This document shows positions 1-12,145 of a stretch of 64,000 bases of DNA, piece after piece. The DNA is taken from the NCBI GenBank assembly GCA_950106755.1, contig OX467091.1, forward strand, positions 13,905,538 through 13,969,537, written 5' to 3'. The position numbers were made by a program, and so were the translations under genes. Within the stretch, counting starts at the first letter, position 1; every line of letters starts with the position of its first letter. Source of the stretch: Climacium dendroides. Lineage: Eukaryota; Streptophyta; Bryopsida; Hypnales; Climaciaceae. The notes under the pieces were generated by a model. It saw nothing but the letters and a program-made list of their open reading frames with translations, did no database searches and was not told the origin of the DNA.

Positions 1-46
1 AATTCCTAAAAGCCCAGAAAAAAGGCCTTGGGAATCTAGGGGTTAA
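1..46 (-). mobile_element. End of a TTAA-flanked element running off the left edge
   Basis: The first 46 bases end in CTAGGGGTTAA. Read on the minus strand they begin TTAACCCCTAGATTCCCAAG, which matches the left end of the complete element at 4240-4950 (TTAACCTCTAAAATCCCAAG). Only the terminal part of this copy lies in the window. Confidence 0.6.
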
Positions 47-65
47 TACCAGCTAGTATTGATAG

Positions 66-1425
66 GCATAAATTACCCCCCTCGCTTGTCTTCCAAAAGT
101 CATTCCAATGGTGCTTGATTATGATATCTACTACACCTCTCATAGCTAATTTGGGACCTCCAATTACAAATATGAATTCAAAATTATTTTGTAAATTTCA
201 CCATGCATGGCAAATAAAAAATTTCAGCATTTTATCTTGGGTACAAGTAAAGGGATTAGTTCCCCTTGGCCTTGATATTGGAGGTTTAGGAAAATAATTT
301 GTCAATTTTGAATGGAAGCTTTTAGTACCTCAGAGCATGGCCATCATTACACACTCAATTTGGCCCATAAATAGCCAAATGACCATTCTTCAAGAAGAAA
401 TGAAGAATAAAGGATCAAGCAACTAAAGTTATGATGAATAGTAATTTCAAGGGCCATTCCTTGACACACTTGGATCAAGTGTCAAGAGAATATTGTGAAG
501 GGTCCATAGCGCTTTTCATCCACATTTGAAGAGTATTGAACCTTGAGTGTGTAAGGTAGGACCACCCATTCATGATAAGAGACCTATACCCAACCTATAG
601 GGTGTAGTTATTTCCAACCAAGCTTGGAACAAATTTCCAACCAAAGCTTGAAATGTGTTTTTTCCTCTTCAAGGTTGGAACTAGTAAGGTGATGACACAT
701 GCATCAAAGTAGGAAGTAAGAAAGTAGGAAGTAATGAGCAAGAAAGTAGTTCTTCAATGATTGGAATTGGATGACTCTAGACATTGGTCTCGACCAACTT
801 CATCCTTTCAAAATTTGTAGTAATTTCTATCCCAACAATAAAATTACCAAAATTTTGGCAATCTGCATTGTTTTTGTTTCTGCACTTGCAGTATCGTTTT
901 TTGCTACCTTGCGTGAAGGTTAGATTTGGAAAAAATTAAGTCATTTTTGAAGAAAAAATATGACAAGTGACATCTTGTGATTGGTTAGAGGTGACATGGA
1001 TTCCTAAGGATTTGACGTGGAAACTCAATTTTGGCACTCAAATGCCGAATCAGACCTTTGTATGCAGTAATCTAATTTCACCATATGGAAGATACAATAA
1101 TACTTTTCTAAAGTAAATATTCTCTAAAGTAATAGCCTCTCTAAGGTAATATCGATTGCCTAATCCTGGCTTGAACCGCATACAAACATCAAGGCTAGGG
1201 TGAACCAATCTTCTACACATCTCCAAGGGAAAACACTAAAAAACTATTTACCATGAATGATAAAATTTGCAAATTTAGAATTCATATTTGCAATCAAAGG
1301 CTCCAAATTAGTTGAGAGGGGCGTAGAAGTTAAATTCATCAAGTACAAAATATACAAAGGGGCCTTTAGGTTACAAGCACCCCTAGAATGGTTTGGAGGG
1401 ACAAGTGAGGGGATTGGTTCACCCC
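66..1425. repeat. Fold-back arrangement of inverted arms about 1.2 kb apart
   Basis: A left arm of roughly 66-215 is found again in inverted orientation at roughly 1250-1420. Shared strings include the stretch around AAATATGAATTC (left) and GAATTCATATTTGC (right), and a CCCCTCGCTTGTC / GACAAGTGAGGGG pair. Part of the arm recurs at 12770-12850. The interior (300-1215) contains no credible gene. The exact ends and any target-site duplication could not be fixed. It may be a large MITE or the ends of a degraded transposon. Confidence 0.45.
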
Positions 1426-1439
1426 GGTCCAAATATCAT

Positions 1440-2852
1440 TAATGCAATAACCCTCCTTAATGTGACAACCTCTCTAATGTAATATAGCTAGCCTAATCAC
1501 AACCCTATTACTTTAGAGAGACTCTATTGTATAATCATTTCATTAAGTACATAAGTGTAGGGTAAGGTCAACACCTCTCTGCCAATTTTATTCTTTTCAC
1601 TATAGAAAAAATTATTTGAAAAAAATTATTTTCCTAAAATTTTGGCATCTATTTTCAAAATTATCTTTCATCAAATCTTGTCCTACAACTACAATACCCT
1701 TCCAATTTCTAAACCTAGTAAGGTAATTACACCTAAATTATATGATCTTTTTGTAAAACTAACACCTACATATCCTTACTTGAAATGTATAGTCTCTATT
1801 TATGAGAGCCTAAAGTTGATTTGGAATATTTTTAATTTAGCACTTCAAAAATTCATAATTTATTTTCATGATGTGTATAAAATGCATACTAATAGGATAT
1901 ATAATTGTCTTTTACTCCCAACAAGAACCAATAAGAACTTAGTAAGTTTAAGTATAGGAATCATGCTAAAATACTTATGTGGTCAATATTAGGTGTCGTT
2001 ACCTAAAATGTTTCAATAGTATTTCTTTATATTTTAACTTAGTCAAAAGTGGAAAGTAAATAATTATCAACTACACAATAAAATATTGACAGTGAAAATG
2101 TAGAAAGTGGTGTTTTTAAAATAGTTGACATTCATTAATAGAGGTTCAAAGCAATGCCTTATATTTGAGAAAGACTCTTTTGGATAATCATTGTAGTGCA
2201 ACGTAAACAATAGAGCAAAAAATAATACTAGAAAAATTGAAATAGTCCCCTATTCACAATTTTCCACAATGTAAAATTATGTTATGTTATTCTCACATAA
2301 ACCATGCTATTATTCTCTTGATATTAAGTTGTCCAGAGAAAAATTGAAATATTCTTCAAGTTTCTTTACTACTCAAATTTTATTGATAAATCATATGAAT
2401 GTAAATACTAGTAGCAACCAAGTGACATCAATGGGTACATTTCCTTTGTCCCCCCTTTGGAATATTAAAAAAATCTTTGTTTTCGCTATTTGGAATAGCA
2501 AGGGTGTACTAGTTGAAACCATGGCTTGGAAGGTGATCTAAATGATCATAGAAATATCCAAGGATAGTCTTATCTTCTAAATTTCCATCTTTCTTGAGCT
2601 TCCAATATAATGTAAGTTGTAAACTAAAAAAGGTCAAATCTTTGATAATACTTATAATTATTTTGAATTATAAACGCACAATTATAAAGAAGACATACTA
2701 TAGGTCACACAGGGAAATAATTCTCAACAATATCAAATATGGATTGAAACATTATAACGTTTAATCACAAGGGGGTAAAATTTTGAAAGTAACTCGAAGT
2801 CTTTAAATTTTACATATTAAATTTAAAATTGTGGTCATGAAAAAAATATGCA
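1440..2852. other. AT-rich spacer without a recognisable gene
   Basis: The short open frames here (for example 1642-1992 and 2284-2541) have simple, AT-driven composition and match no family I know. I see no RNA gene or clear mobile element. Confidence 0.5.
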
Positions 2853-3284
2853 TTAACTCCTAAAGGTCCAAACACTGATTTTTGGCATCATAGCAATTTT
2901 GGCGTTTAGAGATTCTATACCTACCCACAAACTAAAACTCCTCATAACTTTCATCTCATTAATCGAAATGAATAGATTCAAAGCTTTCCACTTATATATA
3001 AATGTAAAGAACCAATTTTAAATTTTTATTTTTATTTTGAAATGATTTTTAAAGAAGTTTTTTGGGCTGCCCAAGCTACCCACCAAATGTTGAAAATTAC
3101 ATATCATGCAATAACTTTTTAACCATGCAGTCAAAAGTTATGAAAATTGTTGCAACTTGAAGCTACTCCTTGTGCACATATTGTGTGAAATTTTCAAAGA
3201 AAAAAAGAAAAAAAATTCATTTGTAGTGAGCTACCCAAAATTGCTATGATGCCAAAGAATAATGTTTGGACCTTTAAGGGTTAA
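2853..3284. mobile_element. TTAA-flanked MITE with about 50-bp terminal inverted repeats
   Basis: The element is bounded by TTAA at 2853-2856 and 3281-3284. The left end reads CTCCTAAAGGTCCAAAC and the right end, on the other strand, CCCTTAAAGGTCCAAAC. Similarity between the two ends continues for about 50 bp through a GGCATCATAGCAATTTTGG block. It is 432 bp and codes for nothing. A truncated inverted copy lies at 7642-7965. The TTAA duplication plus CCCT-like terminus fits a piggyBac-type non-autonomous element; this assignment is inference. Confidence 0.8.
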
Positions 3285-3855
3285 CCAATGACACAATAGC
3301 TAAAACCAAAGAACAATCTACTTGAGGTTGTATTTCTTAACTCATTGAGGTTGCTAAAGCTAAAATGTTGTTCATAAATGCTTAGCCCGTAAAGCCTTCC
3401 ATTGACCAATATACATTCTTATAATTTTGGGGTAAGATATTGTAATTTGATTTTTTTAAATCAATTTGTTGATATTTCTAGAGTACCACTTAGACCTCTA
3501 TTTCTTCATGTCATTGATATCAAGGTACAATTCATAGGATCTTGCAAGTATACAAAAGTTGTAAGTTTTGGGAGGTGGAAGAAAGTCAAGCAATTATTAT
3601 CTTTAGTTATTAGTAGTTTAATATTTATTATCAATCTACACGTCATTTTAAAAAATGTTTCAAGAATAATTATGAATTTTTATTGTTATTTCTTTATTTA
3701 TATATTATGAACTTATTTTCTCAACATAAGTTGTAGGACATACAAGGTTTGAGTTGCATAGGTAGGATCAAAAGTTCATTGTCATTGTAAAAATATGACA
3801 ATTTAGTGTAACTAGGGTACATGTAGTCATGCTTTGTTGAACATCAATCTAGAAA
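3285..3855. other. AT-rich spacer
   Basis: A 102-codon open frame at 3402-3710 shows no family resemblance and probably arises by chance. Nothing else stands out. Confidence 0.4.
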
Positions 3856-4024
3856 ATGACAAGTGTACTCAAAATTTAAATGCAAACTAGAATAAGAATT
3901 GAAAGAAGGATCAAACAATAGGCAACATTCATGATAACTTATGACAAGTGTACTCAAAATTTAAATGCAAACTAGAATAAGAATTGAAAGAAGGATCAAA
4001 CAATAGGCAACTTTCATGATAACT
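3856..4024. repeat. Recent 85-bp tandem duplication
   Basis: The 85-bp unit starting ATGACAAGTGTACTC at 3856 is repeated immediately at 3941. The copies differ at one internal site (AACATTC versus AACTTTC) and diverge at the last base. Near-identity implies a recent event. Confidence 0.9.
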
Positions 4025-4239
4025 GTTTATAACGATATTTATATAAAAATTATACTAGATGATATTAATTTCTACAATAAATTTATTGTTTCATGTTGAT
4101 TATATCACATATTGAGGAAAATGCACATAATTAATGTATTTCAAATTAATAAAATTGTCATCCAATTCTAGTATTTTGCACTACAAACAATATCTAATTT
4201 CAAGTATCTAAAAAAAGTTTTCCTAAAAGATGAGGCAGT

Positions 4240-4950
4240 TTAACCTCTAAAATCCCAAGGCTTCTTTCCCATCAAAAACCACTTAAAACTACCATTTCTA
4301 TAGCAAAGAGAGAGAAAAAATTTAATGTTTTTTTTTGCATATCTAATAGTAGGATCTTGCATTAGACTAGTATAAGAATGTGTGGAAGAAATTTTACAAA
4401 CTTTGACCATGTAGATTGCAAGATATTTGCATTTAAAGTGTGAAGGAAATAAGTTTTTTTCCACCTTGCTCAACTACATTTTTTGGCTTTGAACCTTCAT
4501 AACTTATAATTTTTGCTCTACTGATTTTGAATTTCTAATTTTATATGATAAAGAATTGAGTTGGGAGTCTACTTTCTATATCTTTTCCTATATGTCGTAC
4601 AATTCCAAATGATTTGAAATTTTTCAAGCATATATCCAATTTGCCTTTAAGAATGAATCCAAAGAATAACCACCATTTTGGACATTTTTCATGATGATCT
4701 GACCTTGTGAAGTGCAATTGTTCAGTTTAGCACATGGACAAAAAAATGATTTTTGTTACTTCAAACACTAATATCTTGCAATCTACATGGTGAAAATTTC
4801 TGAAATTTTTTCCACATTCTCTCAAACAAAATTAATATAAGATCCTATGGTTAGATGTGTTCAAAAGTGTGTATTTTTGGTACTTGTACTAGAGATGGCA
4901 ATTTTGGAGCATTTTTGGTAGAAACATAGTCAAAATTCTTTAGGGGTTAA
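4240..4950. mobile_element. 711-bp TTAA-flanked element with long degenerate inverted arms
   Basis: It begins TTAACCTCTAAAATCCCAAG and ends CTTTAGGGGTTAA. Internal arms also pair: a block with GTAGGATCTTGCA and a TAGATTGCAAGATATTTG block near 4350-4430 recur inverted near 4770-4860 (AATATCTTGCAATCTA, AAGATCCTATGG). It therefore folds back over most of its length. No coding capacity was found. Related ends occur at 1-46, 25809, 26660, 44634 and 60277. Confidence 0.75.
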
Positions 4951-5613
4951 CCTCGTTTTTGCAAAGTATTTGAACCATCATGCTCAAATGTACAAAATTA
5001 CTTATTGTATGAGGTTCAAATAGTAAAATCTAGTTACAACAAATAGATCATATCTATTTTACAAACTTTGGACATTATCACCCCAATATTGAAATCTCTC
5101 AATTGAGGGAATTTTGAAACTTTTTTTGAAAGATGCTTGATGAAGGAAGGATGTGTGTATGGATGTTTCCTACATATCTATGCAATTAAGTCTTAAAAAT
5201 TCATCACCAATGTTGTTCAATAAATTATGATAATAAAATCACAAATATTAAATTAAAAAATTTACTCCAAATGATTTTTTTTAAACTAAAATTTGATATG
5301 CTTGATTGGGATTGCATAAGAATTTAATGCTAATTATGCCAAATGAAAATTGCCAATCTACACCTTCAAATGAAGATATTATTTTGTTTTGTTTTGTTTG
5401 TTTGTGACCAAAAAATCTCTGGAACTGTACATCTCCCCGTCATGTTCTTGGTATTGTCCAAAAGCCCCCAACAAGGAGGGGTGCACAAACTTTGTTTCAT
5501 GGCAATTTGACTCATAGCAAAAAGTATATTGAATTTTGGAATTTTAATGAGTTAAAAATTTTAAAAATTAATTTACTTTTATCTCATTTTGGCATTCTAT
5601 ACTAAGGTAGTCT
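4951..5613. other. AT-rich spacer
   Basis: No gene, RNA or bounded element is evident. Confidence 0.4.
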
Positions 5614-6067
5614 ATTCTAAGACCACCCTTCTCCCTTTAATTGCCCCTATTATTAATTGGAGAATGAAGATGAGGTGATCCTTAAATGGACCACTTTAGC
5701 CATTGAATATTATTATGCCTAGGAAAAATTACTTTTTTTTAATGTAAGAGCCAATCATTGTTTTTGATTCCTTCACATCGTTATAAGCATATGGGTTTGG
5801 GGAGACCTATGGTGACAAATAGGTGCATATGCCCCAAATCTTTGAAAATTTATAAGTAATTCAAAAATTCTTTAAAAAAAACAAAAAACCACTTGTGTTA
5901 AGTTCCACATCTATTTTTCTTTCTCTGAAAAATGATCTAAAAATAGTTCTCTTCACTGAAACCTATGATACTGTTGAATGGAAATTGTCCATGTGTTTCA
6001 AGCAAAAAAAAAATCAAACAAACTATGAAATAGGCGGAGCAGTCCTTAAATGGTCGCTTTTAGAGCA
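5614..6067. mobile_element. MITE-like repeat, copy 1 (GCTCTAAAA ends)
   Basis: This stretch aligns along most of its length with 11750-12145, sharing blocks such as GGTGACAAATAGGTG, CCAAATCTTTGAAAATTTA and CACTTGTGTTAAGTTCCACA. The right end reads CTTTTAGAGC, the inverse of the GCTCTAAAA left end of copy 2; the left end of this copy has drifted to TTCTAAGACC. No target duplication is visible. Confidence 0.65.
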
Positions 6068-6835
6068 TACTATCCCATGCAAAATTCTTCAAATGGTCAC
6101 ATGCACAACGGGCTGTTTGTAAGATTATTGCACCCAACTGTACATTACATCATCAAAAAATTTTAAAAAAAAGAAAAAAGTGCCCTCAATTTTAAAAAAA
6201 AAAATCTCTTCCGTCCTTTGCATCACTGGCTGGTGCACAAAACTTGGAGAAGCAATACAATAAGGGGGAGTTCCAAGGCAAATCCCATAAATAATTTTTC
6301 CATATTATAAAAACTGCTTGCAACTGATCCCCAAAGCCTGAACTTAGGGTGATTATTTGCACTCGCATGCAGGCCAAGCATCATCTAAGTACAGTACAAG
6401 GGTGGGGAGACTTTGTCAAGGGGCAATAATAACCCAACATTGGATCGACTTGGGAGGGGGGCAGTTTTTTAGTTTTTTTAGTTTTTTTTTATCATTTGTT
6501 TTTAAGCAGTGCAGAAAGAGACCTACACTGGAGACGATGAAACTTTTTTCTTTTTAAAAATCTTTTTTAATCTTTTTTTTAATCTTCTCTTTTTTTCCCC
6601 TTTTCTTTCTTGAAACATATGGACGATTTCCATTGATAAGGGAAACAGTAAGGTAACCGAGAAGGTATCAGGTCCTAAGAGCTGAAACTGAATTTTGGGG
6701 TGGCAAATCTTCTTGAAATAATTTTTAGTAAATCTTTCTTGAAAGACAAGTGGAATTGACATTTAACCCAAGTCGTTTCATGTTTTTTGGAGCTGTATGG
6801 AATTAGTTATAAAATTTTGAAGTTGAGATGGCATA
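6068..6835. other. Unassigned spacer, partly less AT-rich
   Basis: The segment around 6190-6450 is somewhat richer in GC and contains a 61-codon minus frame (6192-6377), but I recognise no domain or splice structure. Long T runs and TTTTTCTTT tracts follow at 6460-6620. Confidence 0.35.
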
Positions 6836-6953
6836 GGGTTCTAAAATCACCCACCTCCTGAAATGTGCATTGTTTGTACATTTCTGAAGGCTACGAAAAA
6901 GCAACATGTACACATAGTGTACATTTGAAAATATGGGCGGTTTTAGAGCCAGT
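6836..6953. mobile_element. Possible very short MITE
   Basis: The left end GGGTTCTAAAATCACCCA and the right end, on the other strand, TGGCTCTAAAACCGCCCA are inverted repeats about 80 bp apart, with a smaller inverted pair of TGTACA-containing blocks between them. The ends resemble the GCTCTAAAA termini of the repeat at 5614 and 11750. Confidence 0.45.
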
Positions 6954-7641
6954 TACTTTACAACGACCCAAAGAACAAGTCCCTGGTAGCCTTTTTTTTT
7001 TCATAAATTTTTTTCAGTAAGTAAAGCCAAATTTACAGCACAATGAAACTATTTACATTCACGAAAATGGACGAAACCTTCAATACATGGATGAAAGTTT
7101 ATTTATTCATCCCAAAGAATGTACAACCATCCAAAAAGAGAGCGATACTACCGCCCCAAAGTTTGGTAGCATTTTGCAATTTCATGCACTGAAAAGGGGA
7201 AAATATCTCACTTAATATTCAAACAAGATTCCATCGCTTTTTAGTAAAAAGTCACTCACAGAAAACAACCCGGGGTTGGCTACAGTAAATGGATTGGGTC
7301 AATCCGCATCCAGTAAAAAAAGGTGTAGGAGGAGGATCAAAACACTAATTTCTAGTAATACTAATAATACTAATTTCTGAATGATAGGAGAATTTTTTAT
7401 GAGTCCAGTTTAATAGAAGTTGGAATCTACACTGGCTGCTCGAACTCAATCCCAAGTAGGGGATTAGTACACGGAGTAAATTAATCAAATGTTTGGGGGA
7501 GAATCAAACCATTGGTTAGTTCATTGTTGGTCGGTGGAATTGGTGAAAAAAAACAAAAAAACGGAAAGTTGAAATTTGAAAACCAAACGCGGTGGGAAAA
7601 AAAAATTGGTGAAAAAAAACTATACAATTTCTATTTGAAGT
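6954..7641. other. AT-rich spacer
   Basis: No recognisable gene. Poly-A-rich tracts at 7545-7620 contain two GGTGAAAAAAAAC motifs. Confidence 0.35.
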
Positions 7642-7965
7642 TTAATACCTAGAGGTCCAAACATTGTTTTCTTAGCATTATAGCGATTTTGGGCAGCTCA
7701 CTACAAATGGAATTTTTGTTTCTTTTCTTTGAAAATTTCACAAAACATATGCCTGAGGAGTAGCTTTAAGGCGCAACAATTTTCATAACTTTTGACTACA
7801 TGGTTAAAGAGTTATTGCACGATATGTAATTTTCAACATTTGGCGGGCGGCTTGGGCAGTCCAAAAAAACTTCTTTAAAAATCATTTTTTTTAAGAAATA
7901 AAAATTTGAAATTGGTTCCCTAAATTTGAAATTGGTTCTCTATCTAAGTATATATAAATCCTCAA
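7642..7965 (-). mobile_element. Truncated inverted copy of the 2853-3284 element
   Basis: It begins TTAATACCTAGAGGTCCAAAC and then follows the reverse complement of 2853-3284, including the motifs for GGCAGCTCACTACAAATG and GTTATTGCACGATATGTAA. Similarity stops near 7965, so about a quarter of the element and its second terminus are missing. Confidence 0.75.
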
Positions 7966-9629
7966 ATGCCGTGGCAGACATTCTTTGTCCAATGGATGAC
8001 AAAAAAATCATCTATTGGATGTCAGAAGGCCATTTTTCATTTTTTTTCCAAAGTGATCGTAGAGGCATGTTTCATCATACAAGGCATAAATAATGATATT
8101 GACTTCTTCTATAATTTTAGGCACTCTACTTAGTAAAAAGAGGTCTCACACATTCATGTTCATGGCATTAGGTTTAGTATTGCTTTCCTTACAAATTCAT
8201 AAGAGGGCAACATAGAATGGTTACTTATACAACAATAGACAAGCATATTTTATTGTGTGTGCACATTGTCAAGCACTATAATGGGCATTGTTCATGTCTA
8301 TAGTAGCTTCGTCTTTGGCCATGGTGACCAACTCGTTGTTTAAGAGTTAAAAAAATAGAGGGAAAAAATGATTGTGGTACTTGGTAAACCAATTCAATAA
8401 GGGAAGTAAAGGAAAATAGATGATAGAACTCAAAAAATATCTTGGATGCTAATATCATCTTTATAAAATAATTCTCATTTATATGAAGTTTGTGGAATTC
8501 AAATTGACCCCAATCCAATAATTATTCTTATTTGGGGGTTCAATTGCACCATTATATTGCTTCCTAAAGAGCTAGCATTAAGGTATGTGCACCTATGATT
8601 GTCACTTACTACAACGAAATTGATAGTTGGTTGTTATTAAATATAGATTATTTTATTTGATATTATTGGCAACTTAAAGAGGGCTCCAATTGCACTTTAG
8701 TATGCAATACATTGTAGAAATAAGTTATGAACTTTTAAAGGGTTGTCTCTAGGTGTATCCAAAATCAATACTTAGGCTCATAAAGAATGTCTTTGTTTTG
8801 ATTGTGTACATTAATTAGTGTTATTCCTACTTTCATCTACAAATGTGTACTTTATGCATTCAAGTTTGAGGATTTCACCTAAATTTCACCTATCATTTGG
8901 TATCAAAAATTCATTTTTTAGACCGAAAAATAAGTTTTTAAAAAAAAAGCTTTTAAAATTTTGCTTTTTGGTGAAATTTTTATTGGTCAAAAATTCATTA
9001 GTGCACATTTTATGTAATCAAAATCTATTTTTTTGTGACACCTTTTGGTCCAAATGTAGGGCATATTTTGGTGGTTGTACTAATTGTAGGTGTAATTACA
9101 TTGTAGCAACTTTAATGTGGAACAAGGTTGAAAAAATCTTTCATTTGTCATTCTATTGGGAGATAAAATTGTGAATTCAATTAGTTTAAATGTAAGCAAT
9201 GATCAAAAGGATGATAATGAATCATCTTCCTTTATTGATTGTTGGTATTAGTTTGTTATAAATTTCTCTATACTATATTTTAATATGGAAAGGACAACTT
9301 GGTCATTCAATAACCGATTGGGAATTTGGATATGTTCCTAGAAGTCTATTTTGAATGGATTTTATTAAAATTTGACACAAAGTGTATATATGACTTTATA
9401 CAATTATTTTTTAATAAAATAATCACATTTTTTCATTAATCTAAAATTATTATGACAATTTATGCTCGAAATATATTATTAACCCTTTAGTAGGTAAAAT
9501 TATACAATTTTGATAATTTTTTTGGAAATATTGAACTTGCATATGGGGAGCAAGATTACACTCCAATAATGCTAATCACACACAATATGTGATAACCAAA
9601 CTTCACTCCACTGCTTCACATACACACTT
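7966..9629. other. AT-rich spacer
   Basis: The longest frame (8818-9174, 118 codons) is dominated by Phe, Leu and Lys codons typical of random AT-rich sequence. No gene call is supported. Confidence 0.4.
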
Positions 9630-9707
9630 GACAATGTACTCCACTTAGTGACATTGACAATATACTCCACTCACTGACATTGACAATGTACTCCACTCAC
9701 TGATATT
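9630..9707. repeat. Minisatellite, three 26-bp units
   Basis: Three consecutive units follow the pattern GACAATGTACTCCACTCACT plus GACATT, each with one or a few changes. Confidence 0.9.
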
Positions 9708-11264
9708 GACAACTACAATACAAAAGTTTCAATGTGGATCAAACGACCTATGCATAATACATATCTCAATCTACTAGACACATTGACAAATTGTTTCACC
9801 AACAAACATAGACAATTTCAAATCATATAAAGTCTCCCCATATACAAGTCTTATACACACAATCCAAACATCATTAGCAACTTGATTTCAACAATCAACT
9901 TTTTATTACATTTTACCAAGAACCCAAATAAATAACAAAAAACAACCAACTTTGACTAACACATAACACATAAGTTGTCTTGTAGCAATGGTACCCATTT
10001 GGATTTTCTTCCACTTAAACATTCTAGGTTGGTGACACTTGTTAACTATCTACCAAGTGATTTCTAATTTTCCAATTGAAAAGTCTATTGGTATCACAAA
10101 AAGATTTTATTAATTAGGTACCATTTATATTTATTAGCCTTTTTAGTTTCTAATTTGTAATTATCTCTATTTATTACCATCAACAATTATTCAAACAAAC
10201 AAAACTATACAATTAACAACAACTTCAATTAGGCACATTTTTAAAATTAGATTCTAAAAATCCAATATTACACTGACTATTATGAATTTTTCAAATTTCA
10301 AATTTACACACATGTTTACCCTTTTTAGGTATTTGTGAAATAAATGTGGAAAATAAAAACTATATGCTTGGTAAGTGATTGTCCAAATCACAACCATTGA
10401 GCCAAAACACTGCATTGGGTTGAGGTTAGCATTCATTTGGTCCTTGGATCTTTTTCACCTCAAGGGAAAAGACATGAGCTTATTATGTATGACAAGATAA
10501 TCAAATTAAGGAAATACTTGAATTCGTATCTAAAATGAAAGACTCCGAAATAGCTTGGAGAGGTTATAAAATGCCAAACTAATGGCCTTCCCAAAAGGGC
10601 TGATTTTACAATTTTCCCCTTTTATCCCTCCAAGGGTGAAAATGACTTCAAAACTAGATGACTAGATGAACTCTAGCTCTAGCCTCACCATTGCCTTGTT
10701 TCCAACAAATCTATGATATATAACATTGTATAACCAAGCAATGGTTTTCTCCATACCAAAAATGTATTCTACTTCTTTAGATGCATGGGAGGAATTTATT
10801 TGTCAATTCTAGGATTTAGTGGGGTTGACTAAGGAGCCATAAAAGACAATATTGTTCATTATAAGGGACCCCTAGCCTTATTAAAGATGCAAAGGAACAC
10901 TCCCTCATTGGTAACAATATTAAGGTAATTACCCCTAAAATCACACAAATAAGTAATTCAATATGGTATCTATTGTTTTATTGAGAAACAATAACTGGGT
11001 CTAGTTAGTGAAAGCCATTGAAATTAGGTGTAGAAGAGGTGACCATTCCTGATCACATACTCCATTTTGGCAATATAGGCCGCTTTCTCTCCTTGCAAAA
11101 AGAGATGAGCAACCATAAATTATAGTACAATTCTCAATGCAATTGTGTCGCATTATGCAACGACACTAGTATGTGAGTTTAGAAATGCAAGCCTACGAGC
11201 CTTGAGCCTAAGTATAAGTAGGTACTATGTAATTATTGAAGATAGTTTTAATACATGTAACTCT
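9708..11264. other. AT-rich spacer
   Basis: No gene or bounded element recognised. Confidence 0.4.
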
Positions 11265-11440
11265 AATATAAATATCCTATAGACATGAAAGGTGCTTATA
11301 ATATAGGTACCTATAACATAGATACCTATAATGTAAATATCTTATAACTATAGAAGGTGCCCATGCCATAACATAAACACTTATAATATAGACACCTATA
11401 ATATCAATATCCTATAACTATGGAAGGTAATTATAATATA
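11265..11440. repeat. Degenerate minisatellite of about 65-70 bp period
   Basis: Units start AATATCCTATA at about 11268, 11333 and 11403. Each runs through a GAAGGTGC block and then TATAATATAG-type and ACCTATAA blocks. The third unit is partial. Confidence 0.7.
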
Positions 11441-11749
11441 GGAGCCTAGGCTTCTATATGGGCTCAACATCCTAGGCTCACATGCTAACAACCCTAGCAT
11501 ATTATGATTGGCTACAAGATTCTCAATATTAGAACCAACCTTGGATGGATTTTGCAATCAATCCATTTGCAACTAAAAAATTCAAAGTAATTATATTTTG
11601 AGGAATAAAAATCTGAAAAATCATAGAATCCTTCTTAACTATATTTCTGCATAAGAAAAAAAATTCCCATTGAAGTAATCCAATTTGCAGATACATGTAT
11701 CTACTTAAATGGTTAGAAATGGATTGCCTTCCTTAATACAAGATAGTAC

Positions 11750-12145
11750 GCTCTAAAAATGCCCCTTTTCATTCAAATCACCCCTATCATTAAACTCAAG
11801 GATGGAGATGAGATGATTCTTAAATGGACCACTTTAACAAGTTGAATGAATGGAGGAAAAAATATTTTTCTATTGCAAGAGCCAATCATTCTTTTTGATT
11901 TTCACACATCTCTTTACATATTGCAAGTGGACAGATTTTGAGAGACCTACGGTGACAAATAGGTGGCTCTGCTCCAAATCTTTGAAAATTTACAAGTAAT
12001 TCAAAAACGCTTGAAAAAACACAAAATCACTTGTGTTAAGTTCCACATCAATTTTTCTTTCTCTGAAAAATGACCTAAAAAATATTTTGGTCCACCGAAA
12101 CCTATGAAAAATGCGGAGTAGCCCTTAAATGGTTGCTTTTAGAGC
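11750..12145. mobile_element. MITE-like repeat, copy 2 (GCTCTAAAA inverted ends)
   Basis: The left end GCTCTAAAAATGCCCC and right end CTTTTAGAGC form short inverted repeats, and a CTTAAATGG block lies near each end. It is homologous to 5614-6067. No coding capacity was found and the target duplication could not be determined. Confidence 0.65.

Noticed and set aside
4240..4950. Tourist (3-bp TAA duplication) origin for the TTAA family
   Set aside because: With TAA the two termini are offset by one base. With TTAA they align exactly, and the related empty site at 26660/27598 supports four bases.
8818..9174. 118-codon frame
   Set aside because: Its composition (Phe, Leu, Lys, Asn) is that of random AT-rich sequence, and it lacks any motif.
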